From: Parcubacteria bacterium DG_74_1
GTDB taxonomy: Bacteria; Patescibacteriota; Minisyncoccia; Minisyncoccales; DG-74-1
Length of the DNA: 33,688 bases
Assembly: GCA_001303125.1 (NCBI GenBank)
Contig: LJNE01000004.1
Coordinates: 1 to 33,688, forward strand
Reading direction: 5' to 3'
In this document: positions 8,425 through 17,322 of the stretch, one piece after another
How positions within the stretch are numbered: the first letter of the stretch is position 1
How the letters are laid out: each line of letters begins with the position of its first letter
Made by a program: the position numbers and the translations under genes
The notes under the pieces: generated by a model
What the model was told of the DNA's origin: nothing
What the model saw: only the letters and a program-made list of their open reading frames with translations
Databases searched by the model: none

Positions 8425-9144
8425 ATGAAAAAGGTCTTATTAAAGATAGAAAGCCTTTGGTCAAAAGGGGATAGTGGAGAGATCTTGAGAGGAATTAACC
8501 TCAAACTAGGACCTGGTGAGACTCAGGCGCTTTTGGGTCCGAATGCTTCTGGTAAAAGCACTCTCGCCCAGGTAATCTTGGGGAATCCAAAGTATAAAAT
8601 AATTAGAGGGAAAATCTACTTCTTAGGGAAAGATATCACCCGGTTTTCACCGGAAAGAAGAGCAAAACTTGGGATGGCTTTGGTTTGGCAAATGCCGCCC
8701 ACAATAAAAGGCGTGAAATTATCTGCTCTTTTAGAGAAGATTTCAAAAGAAAAGATAGAAACTACTGAAGGAGAAGAACTTTTAGAAAGAGAGATAAACG
8801 TTGATTTTTCAGGCGGGGAGCGAAAAATCTCAGAAATATTACAAACTATTGCCCTAAAACCAAGGTTGGTTATTTTTGATGAAGTAGATTCAGGGTTAGA
8901 TATTAAAAAAATAGAAACTGTCGCAAAGATAATAAAAAGGGAGCTAATTTCGAGAAAAATAGCTATTCTAATAATTACCCATTCTGGGCAAATTTTGAAA
9001 TTTTTAAAGCCCGCCTTTACCAATGTTTTAGTTAAAGGCAGGATTATTTGTAAAGAAAAAAATTATAAAAAAATTTTAAAGGTCATTGCAAAATATGGCT
9101 ATGAAAAATGTAAAAAATGTCCATTTTTGGCAGGTAGACAATAA
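8425..9144 (+). CDS. sufC: SufC-like ABC ATPase (Fe-S cluster assembly)
   Basis: GPNASGKSTLAQVILG, GMALVWQMPPTIKGVKL, FSGGERKISEILQ, VIFDEVDSGLDI; track ORF starts at 8362 but ATG 8425 fits the family N-terminus. Confidence 0.85.
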   Translation: MKKVLLKIESLWSKGDSGEILRGINLKLGPGETQALLGPNASGKSTLAQVILGNPKYKIIRGKIYFLGKDITRFSPERRAKLGMALVWQMPPTIKGVKLSALLEKISKEKIETTEGEELLEREINVDFSGGERKISEILQTIALKPRLVIFDEVDSGLDIKKIETVAKIIKRELISRKIAILIITHSGQILKFLKPAFTNVLVKGRIICKEKNYKKILKVIAKYGYEKCKKCPFLAGRQ

Positions 9145-10006
9145 GATAAAAAACATTATTCAGGTTCCAGGGAATGTCATTTTGCCCAGTGCTCAAGCTT
9201 GGCGAAAATTTAACTGGGTAAAGAAATATTTTGATAAAGAGCCGAAAGAAGGTTATTTCATTTGGATTAAAAAACAAGTCGATTCTCCACTAGCTACTTG
9301 CATTAACATTGCTTCTCCAAAAGCTTCCCAGAATTTAACAAATTTAATGGTGGTTGAAAAAGGAATAAAGGTTAAATCAAATGTTATCTGTTCGGCGATT
9401 GGAAATAATTTATGTGGCAGTCACAGGGCGAGGGGCAAATTGATTCTTAAAAGCGGAAGTTCTTTAGAATATAATCATTTCCATCAGTGGGGCCAAAATG
9501 ATTTTGTCTCACCTGACTACGAATTTATTTTAGAAAAAAATTCCCGATTAATTTATAATTACAAAAATTCCTTTCCACCCAAAAACCTTCTTTTAAAAAC
9601 AATTATTCAGAGCGGTGAGGGTTCTTCTTCGAACCTAAACCTAGTTATTAATAGTTTGAATTCTAAAGTGGGAATTTTAGAAAATGTCAACCTTTCTGGT
9701 TTAAATTCTCAGGCAGTAATGAAATTGAGATTAGTTGGAAGAGAGAATAGCCAGACTGAAGCTGTTAGCGTAATTTCAGCCAAATCTCCTTCTCGGGGTC
9801 ACTTGGATTGCCAGGGCTTGGTAGTTAGCCCGAAGGCCAAAATGTCTTTAACTCCGAGATTGATTTGTCAAAATAAAGATGCCCAGTTAACCCACGAGGC
9901 TTCGATTGGAAAAATTTCGGAAGAAGAATTGACCTATTTAAGAATGAGGGGATTAACGGAAAAAGAGGCAATTAACCTGATTGTTGCAGGGTTTTTGAAA
10001 ACATGA
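9101..10006 (+). CDS. SufB/SufD family Fe-S assembly scaffold (short form)
   Basis: C-term GHLDCQGLVVSPKAKMSLTPRLICQNKDAQLTHEASIGKISEEELTYLRMRGLTEKEAINLIVAGF; longer start at 9086 also possible. Confidence 0.85.
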   Translation: MKNVKNVHFWQVDNKIKNIIQVPGNVILPSAQAWRKFNWVKKYFDKEPKEGYFIWIKKQVDSPLATCINIASPKASQNLTNLMVVEKGIKVKSNVICSAIGNNLCGSHRARGKLILKSGSSLEYNHFHQWGQNDFVSPDYEFILEKNSRLIYNYKNSFPPKNLLLKTIIQSGEGSSSNLNLVINSLNSKVGILENVNLSGLNSQAVMKLRLVGRENSQTEAVSVISAKSPSRGHLDCQGLVVSPKAKMSLTPRLICQNKDAQLTHEASIGKISEEELTYLRMRGLTEKEAINLIVAGFLKT

Positions 10007-11025
10007 ATAAAAAAGTAGCCTGCTTAATGTCGGGTGGTCTGGATTCTTCGGTGGCGGCAGCCCTCTTAAAGAGGGCTGGCTTTAATCTGGTTGGAGTTTT
10101 TCTGAGGCTCGCCGATTTGCCAAACTTTAAAGAGGGCGAAAAAAGAGCTAAAAAAGTTGCTAAAATTCTGAAGATCCCTTTTTTGTTTTTGGATTTGAAG
10201 AAGGAATTCAAGAAAAGAATTATTAATTATTTTTTAGAAGGATATAAAAGAGGAGTTACGCCTAATCCCTGCGTGGTTTGTAATAAAGAAATAAAATTTG
10301 GGCTTTTCTTGAAAAGGGCCTTTAAATTGGACGCCGACTATCTGGCAACCGGGCATTATGTCCGCCTGCGGCAGAGAAAATTATTAAAAGCAAAAGATAA
10401 AGAAAAAGATCAGTCGTATTTTTTGTGGATGTTAACTCAAAAAGAATTAAAAAGAATTTTATTTCCGATAGGAAATTATACCAGAGAGGAAGTTAGAAAT
10501 TTAGCTAAAGAACTTGGGTTGCCCTCCCTTTTAACTACCTCAAAATCAGTGGAAATCTGTTTTATTCCCAAGACCATCGAAGGTTTCTTAAGGGATCATC
10601 TAAAAACAAAAATTGGCCAGATTCTTGATGTCAAAGGAAAGATTCTGGCTGAGCATCAGGGGCTGCCTTTTTACACCATCGGCCAGAGAAAGAGGATTGG
10701 CTTATCCGGCGGGCCTTATTGGGTTTTAGGCAAGGACTTTAAGAAAAATATTTTGATTGTCAGTAAAAACGAAAAAGATTTGTATAAAAAAGAATTAATT
10801 ATTAAGAATATCAACTGGATTTCGGGCAAAGAGCCAAGGTTACCCCTGAAGGCAATGATCAAAATTCGTTATCGCCACCACCTCGCCTTAGCTGTAATAA
10901 GAAAAAATTTAAAACCCGCAACTTACAACCTAAGATTTAGTCGTCCGCAGCGAGCGATAACGCCTGGACAATCGGCAGTTTTTTATAAGGGTAGCGAGCT
11001 TTTAGGCGGCGGGATAATTTGCTAA
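10003..11025 (+). CDS. mnmA: tRNA 2-thiouridine(34) synthase MnmA
   Basis: MSGGLDSSVAAALL, TPNPCVVCNKEIKFG, ATGHYVR, DQSYFLW, GQRKRIGLSGGPYWV. Confidence 0.95.
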   Translation: MNKKVACLMSGGLDSSVAAALLKRAGFNLVGVFLRLADLPNFKEGEKRAKKVAKILKIPFLFLDLKKEFKKRIINYFLEGYKRGVTPNPCVVCNKEIKFGLFLKRAFKLDADYLATGHYVRLRQRKLLKAKDKEKDQSYFLWMLTQKELKRILFPIGNYTREEVRNLAKELGLPSLLTTSKSVEICFIPKTIEGFLRDHLKTKIGQILDVKGKILAEHQGLPFYTIGQRKRIGLSGGPYWVLGKDFKKNILIVSKNEKDLYKKELIIKNINWISGKEPRLPLKAMIKIRYRHHLALAVIRKNLKPATYNLRFSRPQRAITPGQSAVFYKGSELLGGGIIC

Positions 11026-11085
11026 ATTTTTATTACGTGGTATAACTGAAAAGAAAGGTCAAGTTCAATAAAAGCAGAATAAAAT

Positions 11086-12588
11086 ATGTCTAAAAAAACA
11101 ATCGTTATTTTATTATTAGTACTTTTTGTTGGAATTATTGTTTATTTGTTTTTTGGAAGGGGTAAGCCACCAGAAAAAGAATTTTTTGTCGTTGAAAAAC
11201 AAGACCTAGTTCGAGAAATTAGCGTTGTCGGTAAAGTAAAACCGGCGGAAAGTCTCGATTTAGCGCTCGAAAGGACTGGAGTTTTAACTGGTGTTTTTGT
11301 AGAAACTGGAGATAAAATTGAAAGAGGAACTCTTTTAGCGCGGCTTGATATTAGCGATGCTGAAAAAACAATTAAAGACGCCGAGGTAGGGTTAGAAAAT
11401 GCAAAATTAGCCCTGGATAAAATAAATTTACAGCAAGAACAGCTATTAAGAGGTGATACCTTAAACAAAAATTATGAGGACGGACTGACTATTTTATCTA
11501 GTTTTTACGATGAAACAACTGCTATCTTAAATTCTTTAGACGATATTCTTTTCGAGGCCACGTTAGAAGAGGAAAAACAGAATATTGAGTATTATGCGGA
11601 ATACGATGAGCAATTTAGCAATGAACCTAAGCGTCTTTGGCGACTCTATCAAGAAGCGGAGAATTTAAACAAGGATGGCCTCATTGATTATCAGGTAGCC
11701 AAAAGAGGAGAGGGAGATGCTACCAGGAAAGCAATTAATTCAGGACAAAGTCTGACAGTAAAACTTGCTGAAATTATAAAATCAACAAGAGATATTATCC
11801 GTTATCTTCAAGATTATTTCGTAGAAGAGGATTTAGTCCATGAGAAACAGTCAATTATTAGCAGTCACGCCAACACACTTAGTCAATATGATTTAGTTAT
11901 CGATGATTATCTGAAGAACCTCACGACTATAGTTAATGCTATTAATGATTATTATGACAGAATAGAATCATTACCTCTTGATGTAAGAACCCAAGAATTG
12001 CTTGTAAAACAAAGAGAAAATGAGTTGGCTGACGCCAAAAACAATCTGGCAAAATATTTTTTATATTCACCGATTAATGGTGTAGTGGCTAGCTTGGATT
12101 TGAAAAGGGGAGAGATTGTGACGGCTAACGTCCCTGTTATTGAGCTTATTTCTAGCTCGCAGTTTGAAATAGTGGCCGATATTTACGAAGAAGATATTGT
12201 GAAGATAGAAATTGGTGCTCCCGTAGAAATCAGCCTGCCGGCTTTTCCCAAAGAAACATTTAAGGGAAGAGTAATTTTTATTGGTACGGCAGAAAAAATT
12301 ATTGATCGCGTGGTTTACTATGAAGCTAGAATAGTTTTTGATGAAGATTTACCAAAGGGAATAAAGCCTACCATGACAGCGGATGTTGTTATTCAGTCAG
12401 AGAGAAGAAAAAACGTTTTAGTTATTCCTGAAGAAGCCGTAAAGAAGACCGACGAGAAAACAACGGTTGAGGTTTTCCAAGACGGGGAAGTTAAAGAAAA
12501 AGAAATAGAAGTTGGCCTTGAAGGAGACGATGATATGGTTGAGGTTGTTTCGGGCTTAGAAGAAGGAGAGGAAGTAATTTTAGAGTAG
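11086..12588 (+). CDS. HlyD/MacA-type efflux periplasmic adaptor
   Basis: N-terminal TM, GVFVETGDKIERGTLLARLD, SPINGVVASLDLKRGEIVTANVPVIELIS, followed by MacB-like genes. Confidence 0.88.
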   Translation: MSKKTIVILLLVLFVGIIVYLFFGRGKPPEKEFFVVEKQDLVREISVVGKVKPAESLDLALERTGVLTGVFVETGDKIERGTLLARLDISDAEKTIKDAEVGLENAKLALDKINLQQEQLLRGDTLNKNYEDGLTILSSFYDETTAILNSLDDILFEATLEEEKQNIEYYAEYDEQFSNEPKRLWRLYQEAENLNKDGLIDYQVAKRGEGDATRKAINSGQSLTVKLAEIIKSTRDIIRYLQDYFVEEDLVHEKQSIISSHANTLSQYDLVIDDYLKNLTTIVNAINDYYDRIESLPLDVRTQELLVKQRENELADAKNNLAKYFLYSPINGVVASLDLKRGEIVTANVPVIELISSSQFEIVADIYEEDIVKIEIGAPVEISLPAFPKETFKGRVIFIGTAEKIIDRVVYYEARIVFDEDLPKGIKPTMTADVVIQSERRKNVLVIPEEAVKKTDEKTTVEVFQDGEVKEKEIEVGLEGDDDMVEVVSGLEEGEEVILE

Positions 12589-12629
12589 GTAATGCCATCA
12601 ACGTTCTCGCTGGAAGCGAAGTTCTTATA

Positions 12630-13346
12630 ATGACATCAGAGCCTGTTATAAAACTGGAAAATGTCTGGAAGATTTATCAATTAGGAAAAGTAGAACTCGC
12701 CGCTTTAAGGGGTGTAAGCCTCGATATTAATCGAGGTGATTTTGTGACCATTATGGGTCCTTCCGGTTCTGGGAAATCCACCCTTTTGAATATGATAGGG
12801 AGTTTGGATTTCCCAAGTAAAGGGAAAGTCTTTTTAAAAGGAAAAGACATTTCTTTGATGTCAGAAAATCAATTATCTCAGCTTCGGGGGAAGACTATTG
12901 GTTTTGTTTTTCAGGAGTTTAATTTATTGCCAAATTTAGATGTTTTAGAAAATATCACCTTACCCATGGTTTTTCAGGGACTCAGTTTAGAAAAAAGAAA
13001 AGCCAGAGCCGAGGAGTTAGCTTTATCTCTGGGTTTAAAAGAAAGAATTTTACATCAACCAGCTGAGCTTTCTGGCGGGGAGCGTCAAAGGGTAGCTATT
13101 GCTCGGGCTTTTGCCAATAATCCAGAAGTAGTTATTGCCGATGAACCCACTGGTAATTTAGACTCTATTACTGGAAAGAAAGTAATGGAAATTTTAACTG
13201 ATTTTCACAAAAAAGAAGGGAAGACAGTAGTTGTTGTTACTCACGACCCCAATATCGCAGGTTATAGTGAAAAAATAGTCAATATTAAAGATGGCCAGAT
13301 TACCGTTAATCATCAGCAAGCAGCTGAAGTGTTATGGAGGCATTAA
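12630..13346 (+). CDS. MacB/LolD-type ABC transporter ATP-binding protein
   Basis: GPSGSGKSTLLNMIG, LSGGERQRVAIARA, VIADEPTGNLDS. Confidence 0.93.
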   Translation: MTSEPVIKLENVWKIYQLGKVELAALRGVSLDINRGDFVTIMGPSGSGKSTLLNMIGSLDFPSKGKVFLKGKDISLMSENQLSQLRGKTIGFVFQEFNLLPNLDVLENITLPMVFQGLSLEKRKARAEELALSLGLKERILHQPAELSGGERQRVAIARAFANNPEVVIADEPTGNLDSITGKKVMEILTDFHKKEGKTVVVVTHDPNIAGYSEKIVNIKDGQITVNHQQAAEVLWRH

Positions 13347-14563
13347 AAGAATATTTTCATATAGCAGTTAGAAACATTAAGACCAGGTCTTTAAGGAGTT
13401 GGTTGACTATTTTCGGAATTGTTATTGGTGTTTTTTTGATTATCAGCTTACTTTCTCTGAGTGAAGGATTAAAGGCGACTATTAACGAACAATTGCAGGC
13501 CTTGGGAGGGGAAATGGTTATGGTTATGCCTGGAGGAGATGAAGATATTTTTTCCAGCATGATGTTCGGAGGCGCCCAACTGGAAAGAGAAGACATAGAG
13601 GCAATTGAAAAAGTAAGCGGAGTAGATACAGTTCTTGGATACTCTTTTACCGGAACCACTGGAAGGTATGAAGATGAAGCAAAGCAGATTGCTATAGCCG
13701 GCATGGATCCTTGGAAGGAAAGTCTGGAGATATTGGGTATTTTCCAGGGCTGGGATGTGGCTGAAGGAAGATGGCCGGTCAAAGATAATGAGGTTGTAAT
13801 CGGTCAGGTGGTGGCCTATGATGTTTTTTCTAGAGAAATAAAACCCGGTTCCGAAATAATCATAAAAGGAAGAAAATTTATAATAACAGGAATACTGAAG
13901 TCGTTGGGAAGCCGACAGGACGACAGCATAGTTTATATGGCAATGGAATCTTACCAGGATGTAACTGGTGAGAAACGGGGGACAGCAGCTTACGCCATGG
14001 TTAAGCTTGAAGAAGGAGCAGATGAAAATATTGTAGCCGAGGACATAGAGGATACTTTGAGTAAAACAAGAAAGAGACGGTTTGGCAGTGATGAAGAGGA
14101 TTTTTCCGTCATTACATCCGAAAAAATGGGAGATATAGCTGGCAATATTCTGGGAATAATTCAGTTAGTAATATTTTTGTTTGCCAGCGTAGCTATTGTT
14201 GTAGGCGGTATCGGGATTACAAACAGTATGTTTACTTCGGTAAGGGAAAGAACAAGAGAGATTGGGGTAATGAAGGCTATTGGTGCCAAAAATTCAGCGG
14301 TTCTAATCATTTTTCTTTTCGAAGCAGGTATTATTGGATTTATCGGAGGAATTGGTGGAACATTACTGGGAGCTATTTTAGCTAAAGGAATTGAATTATA
14401 CGGGCAGGCGCACCCCGTATTTTATTTCACAGCCTCAATTACCCCCGGCTTGATTATATTCGGTTTGGTTTTTTCTTTTTTTGTTGGCTGTTTATCAGGG
14501 TTTATTCCAGCCAGATCAGCAGCTAAGCTTAAACCCGTTGAGGCCCTGCGCAGATTTGAATAG
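13334..14563 (+). CDS. MacB-type ABC transporter permease (FtsX domain)
   Basis: RSWLTIFGIVIGVFLIISLLSL, GGIGITNSMFTSVRERTREIGVMKAIGA, PARSAAKLKPVEALR. Confidence 0.92.
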   Translation: MEALKEYFHIAVRNIKTRSLRSWLTIFGIVIGVFLIISLLSLSEGLKATINEQLQALGGEMVMVMPGGDEDIFSSMMFGGAQLEREDIEAIEKVSGVDTVLGYSFTGTTGRYEDEAKQIAIAGMDPWKESLEILGIFQGWDVAEGRWPVKDNEVVIGQVVAYDVFSREIKPGSEIIIKGRKFIITGILKSLGSRQDDSIVYMAMESYQDVTGEKRGTAAYAMVKLEEGADENIVAEDIEDTLSKTRKRRFGSDEEDFSVITSEKMGDIAGNILGIIQLVIFLFASVAIVVGGIGITNSMFTSVRERTREIGVMKAIGAKNSAVLIIFLFEAGIIGFIGGIGGTLLGAILAKGIELYGQAHPVFYFTASITPGLIIFGLVFSFFVGCLSGFIPARSAAKLKPVEALRRFE

Positions 14564-14568
14564 AAAAA

Positions 14569-15693
14569 ATGATTAGACTAGCTTCAATAATTACGATATT
14601 AATATTTCTGATACTTCCTTCTTTATCGCTGGCGGAAGAAGCTCCCGACCTTTATTTTTTTTGGGCAGAAGGTTGTCCTTTTTGTGAACAACAAAAAGAT
14701 TTTCTAAAGGAAATAGAAGAACAATATCCGAGAATAAATATTCGTCAGTATTCAACAGAAGAGCCCGGGAGTATAAATATTCTGATAAGGCTTGTAGAAG
14801 AGCACCCGGGGTCAGAAAGGTATTTAGGGGCAACCCCTATGACTTTTATCGGAGAAGATTTTTTTGTCGGTTTTAGTTCAGAAATAGGAAACGAAATAGA
14901 GAATTCAATAGAAAAATATTATCAAGAGACTGAGATAGAGAATGAAGAAAAAGATACATTTTATTTGCCGATTCTGGGAAACATAAATCCCGAGAAATGG
15001 CCCTTGGGAGGACTGGCTTTAGTGATAGGGTTAATCGACGGGCTCAATATTTGTTCTCTTGGAGCTTTAATCATAATTCTGATTTTAGTTTTTGCCCTAC
15101 ATTCCCGAAAATTAACTATTTTTTTCGGCGGATTTTTTATTTTTATTACTGCTTTAGTCTACGGTTTTTTGATTTTCATTTGGAATCAGTTATTTTCAGT
15201 CTTCCTTCCCTATATGTCTGCGATGGAAATGATAATTGGTTTAGCTGCTTTCCTTGGCGGGTTCTATTTTTTGAAGCAATTCTTTGATTTCAGAAAACAG
15301 GGGCCGGTTTGCCGGATCGAAGAGAATAAAATAATTAGTTCCCTTACTAAAAAGCTTGAAAATTCTTTTAAGGAGAAAAAGAGCAATTGGGCTTTATTAG
15401 GGGGAGTTATTTTTTTTGCTGCTATGGTTACCATAATTGAATTTCCCTGCTCAGCCGTGTTCCCGATTGTCTTTACTGGAATTTTAGCTCAGGCGAACCT
15501 TTCTATCGTTGCCTCTCTCTTTTATATTTTTATTTACCTGCTTTTTTACATGTTAGACGAAATAGCTGTTTTTTTAATCGCTGTTTTTACCAGAAAAATT
15601 TGGATTAATTCTGGGCCCTTTATGACTTGGATAAGCTTTATAGGCGCCCTGGTCTTATTTTTTATTTCCTATTATTATATTTTTGTTTTATAA
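14569..15693 (+). CDS. signal peptide + glutaredoxin-like (CPFC) domain + CcdA-like multi-TM domain
   Basis: LYFFWAEGCPFCEQQKDFL after a signal peptide, then several hydrophobic segments. Confidence 0.7.
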   Translation: MIRLASIITILIFLILPSLSLAEEAPDLYFFWAEGCPFCEQQKDFLKEIEEQYPRINIRQYSTEEPGSINILIRLVEEHPGSERYLGATPMTFIGEDFFVGFSSEIGNEIENSIEKYYQETEIENEEKDTFYLPILGNINPEKWPLGGLALVIGLIDGLNICSLGALIIILILVFALHSRKLTIFFGGFFIFITALVYGFLIFIWNQLFSVFLPYMSAMEMIIGLAAFLGGFYFLKQFFDFRKQGPVCRIEENKIISSLTKKLENSFKEKKSNWALLGGVIFFAAMVTIIEFPCSAVFPIVFTGILAQANLSIVASLFYIFIYLLFYMLDEIAVFLIAVFTRKIWINSGPFMTWISFIGALVLFFISYYYIFVL

Positions 15694-15745
15694 TAAGAAG
15701 GTGACTTTAAAGGTCGAGTAAAATTAGAAATTAATATTAAAGCGT

Positions 15746-16507
15746 ATGGAAGATTTAAAAGGAAAAGTAGCTATTGTTACCGGGGCTAGAAGGGGAATGG
15801 GAAAATCACACGCTCTGAAATTGGCAAAAGCGGGGACTAAAGTAACGGTTTCCGACATATCACAGGAAGAGTGCCAAGTGGTTGTTGACGAGATTCAAAA
15901 AGCTGGCGGCGAAGCTTTGGCAATAAAATGTGATGTCAGCAATAAAAAAGAGGTAGACCAAATGGTCCAAAAGACGGTTGAAAAATTCGGCAGAGTGGAT
16001 ATTTTAGTGAACAACGCCGGCATTTGTCAGTTCAAATCTTTCTTGGAAATGACAGAAGAAGAATGGGATAGGACTCTTAACATTAATCTCAGAGGATATT
16101 TCTTGTGCGCTCAGGCAGTGGCCAAAGAAATGGTAAAACAGAAGTCCGGCGCCATAGTTAACATTGCCTCCGTAGTTATGGGACAGATGGGCAAAGGCAT
16201 GGCCGGCCTTGCTCATTATTCAGCTTCTAAAGGAGGCGTTGCTGCCTTGACTAAGACTTTAGCCTTAGAGCTAGCTCCTTATAACATCAGAGTTAATGCC
16301 ATAGCTCCTGGGGCCATTGATACGCCGATGGCAGCTTCTACCAAAACGGACCCGAAGATACTGGAACAGACCCTAGCCATAATCCCTCTTCATAGAATGG
16401 GAGAAGCAAGGGAAGTCACTAACACCGTTCTATTTCTAGTGTCTAATGCCTCGTCTTATATTACAGGCTCTGTTATTGTCGTTGATGGCGGCTGGCTGGC
16501 CGGATAA
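15746..16507 (+). CDS. short-chain dehydrogenase/reductase (FabG-like)
   Basis: VTGARRGMGKSHALKLA, NNAG, YSASKGGV, NAIAPGAIDTPM. Confidence 0.93.
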   Translation: MEDLKGKVAIVTGARRGMGKSHALKLAKAGTKVTVSDISQEECQVVVDEIQKAGGEALAIKCDVSNKKEVDQMVQKTVEKFGRVDILVNNAGICQFKSFLEMTEEEWDRTLNINLRGYFLCAQAVAKEMVKQKSGAIVNIASVVMGQMGKGMAGLAHYSASKGGVAALTKTLALELAPYNIRVNAIAPGAIDTPMAASTKTDPKILEQTLAIIPLHRMGEAREVTNTVLFLVSNASSYITGSVIVVDGGWLAG

Positions 16508-16510
16508 TTT

Positions 16511-16547
16511 ACCCTGTTAAACAGTCACTAAGCAAATTTAACAAGGT
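16511..16547 (+). promoter_or_regulatory. stem-loop immediately upstream of DUF1858 gene
   Basis: ACCCTGTTAAA...TTTAACAAGGT, 11-nt arms with one mismatch; ends 2 nt before ATG 16550. Confidence 0.4.
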
Positions 16548-16549
16548 TT

Positions 16550-16753
16550 ATGTCAAAAATTACCGAAGACACAAGTTTAGCTGATGTTTTAGAGCATCCT
16601 GAAGCAGGAAAAATCCTGGAAAAATATAATTTGCCTTGTTTACAGTGCCCTTTTGCCAAAATCGAGGCAGAAAAATTGAAAATTGGTCAGGTTTGCCAGC
16701 AGTACGGGATTGAAACGAAAAAACTGTTGGAAGAATTAAACAAGATAGGATAA
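16550..16753 (+). CDS. DUF1858 domain protein
   Basis: ITEDTSLADVLEHPEAGKILEKYNLPCLQCPFAKIEAEKLKIGQVCQQYGIETKKLLEELNK. Confidence 0.8.
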   Translation: MSKITEDTSLADVLEHPEAGKILEKYNLPCLQCPFAKIEAEKLKIGQVCQQYGIETKKLLEELNKIG

Positions 16754-16814
16754 AATAAGAGGGCTTGACTATTATTCTTGCTTAAAATAAGCTAATATAA
16801 GTTGTGGATAACAA

Positions 16815-16894
16815 CCCGGTAGTGAAATTTTGACTCCCCTTGGCTATATTAATGCGTTGCGAAGCAAAACACTAGTCAAAATTCTACTACCGGG
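16815..16894. repeat. long imperfect inverted repeat (21-nt arms, about 38-nt loop)
   Basis: CCCGGTAGTGAAATTTTGACT (16815-16835) versus reverse complement of AGTCAAAATTCTACTACCGGG (16874-16894); inner TTGC-GAA-GCAA hairpin. Confidence 0.7.
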
Positions 16895-16937
16895 AAAAGG
16901 TCGAGTTTGAAAATTTAATTTTAATATATTTTGGACT

Positions 16938-17099
16938 ATGGCAACAACAGCATATTGCGTAAAATGTAAAGCAAAAAGAGAAATGGAGAATGCAAGGGAG
17001 GTTACCATGAAGGGTAAAGGTGGAGTAAAAAGAAGAGCGATGACCGGAACTTGTCCCAAGTGCGGAACGAAGATGTTCCGAATTTTAGGGAAGGCCTAA
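16938..17099 (+). CDS. DUF5679-like small zinc-ribbon protein (53 aa), not in ORF track
   Basis: MATTAYCVKCKAKREMENAREVTMKGKGGVKRRAMTGTCPKCGTKMFRILGKA*. Confidence 0.85.
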   Translation: MATTAYCVKCKAKREMENAREVTMKGKGGVKRRAMTGTCPKCGTKMFRILGKA

Positions 17100-17156
17100 A
17101 TATACAAAGAACAACGGGCACTGTCGCCCCAAAAATTTTGCAAGAAGAAATATAAT

Positions 17157-17191
17157 AAAACCGAGTTTAGGATTTACCTTGACCCGGTTTT
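17157..17191 (+). terminator. hairpin with T-rich tail after DUF5679 gene
   Basis: AAAACCG-a-GT-tt-AGG-attta-CCT-tg-AC-c-CGGTTTT followed by GTTTTC. Confidence 0.5.
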
Positions 17192-17213
17192 GTTTTCGAG
17201 TATTCTTGCTTAT

Positions 17214-17294
17214 CAAGAGGTCTTGGACACTTTAGAGAAATATGATATAACTGTTTTGAGAACCGATAGAGAGACGGAGATATTAAAATTATAA
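17214..17294 (+). pseudogene. possible remnant of a ComEC C-terminal MBL-type domain
   Basis: Reading frame ...QEVLDTLEKYDITVLRTDRETEILKL* resembles the ComEC C-terminus; no upstream domain present. Confidence 0.4.
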
Positions 17295-17322
17295 GCGATG
17301 GTAAAAATTTAAAAATTATATT

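Noticed and set aside
14997-15287. Plus-strand 96-aa ORF inside the Grx/CcdA-like gene
   Set aside because: Out-of-frame shadow ORF of a membrane protein, rich in Phe/Ser, with no independent support.
16815-16894. IS element or intact transposon at the inverted repeat
   Set aside because: No transposase and no obvious target-site duplication; the enclosed segment is only about 38 nt.
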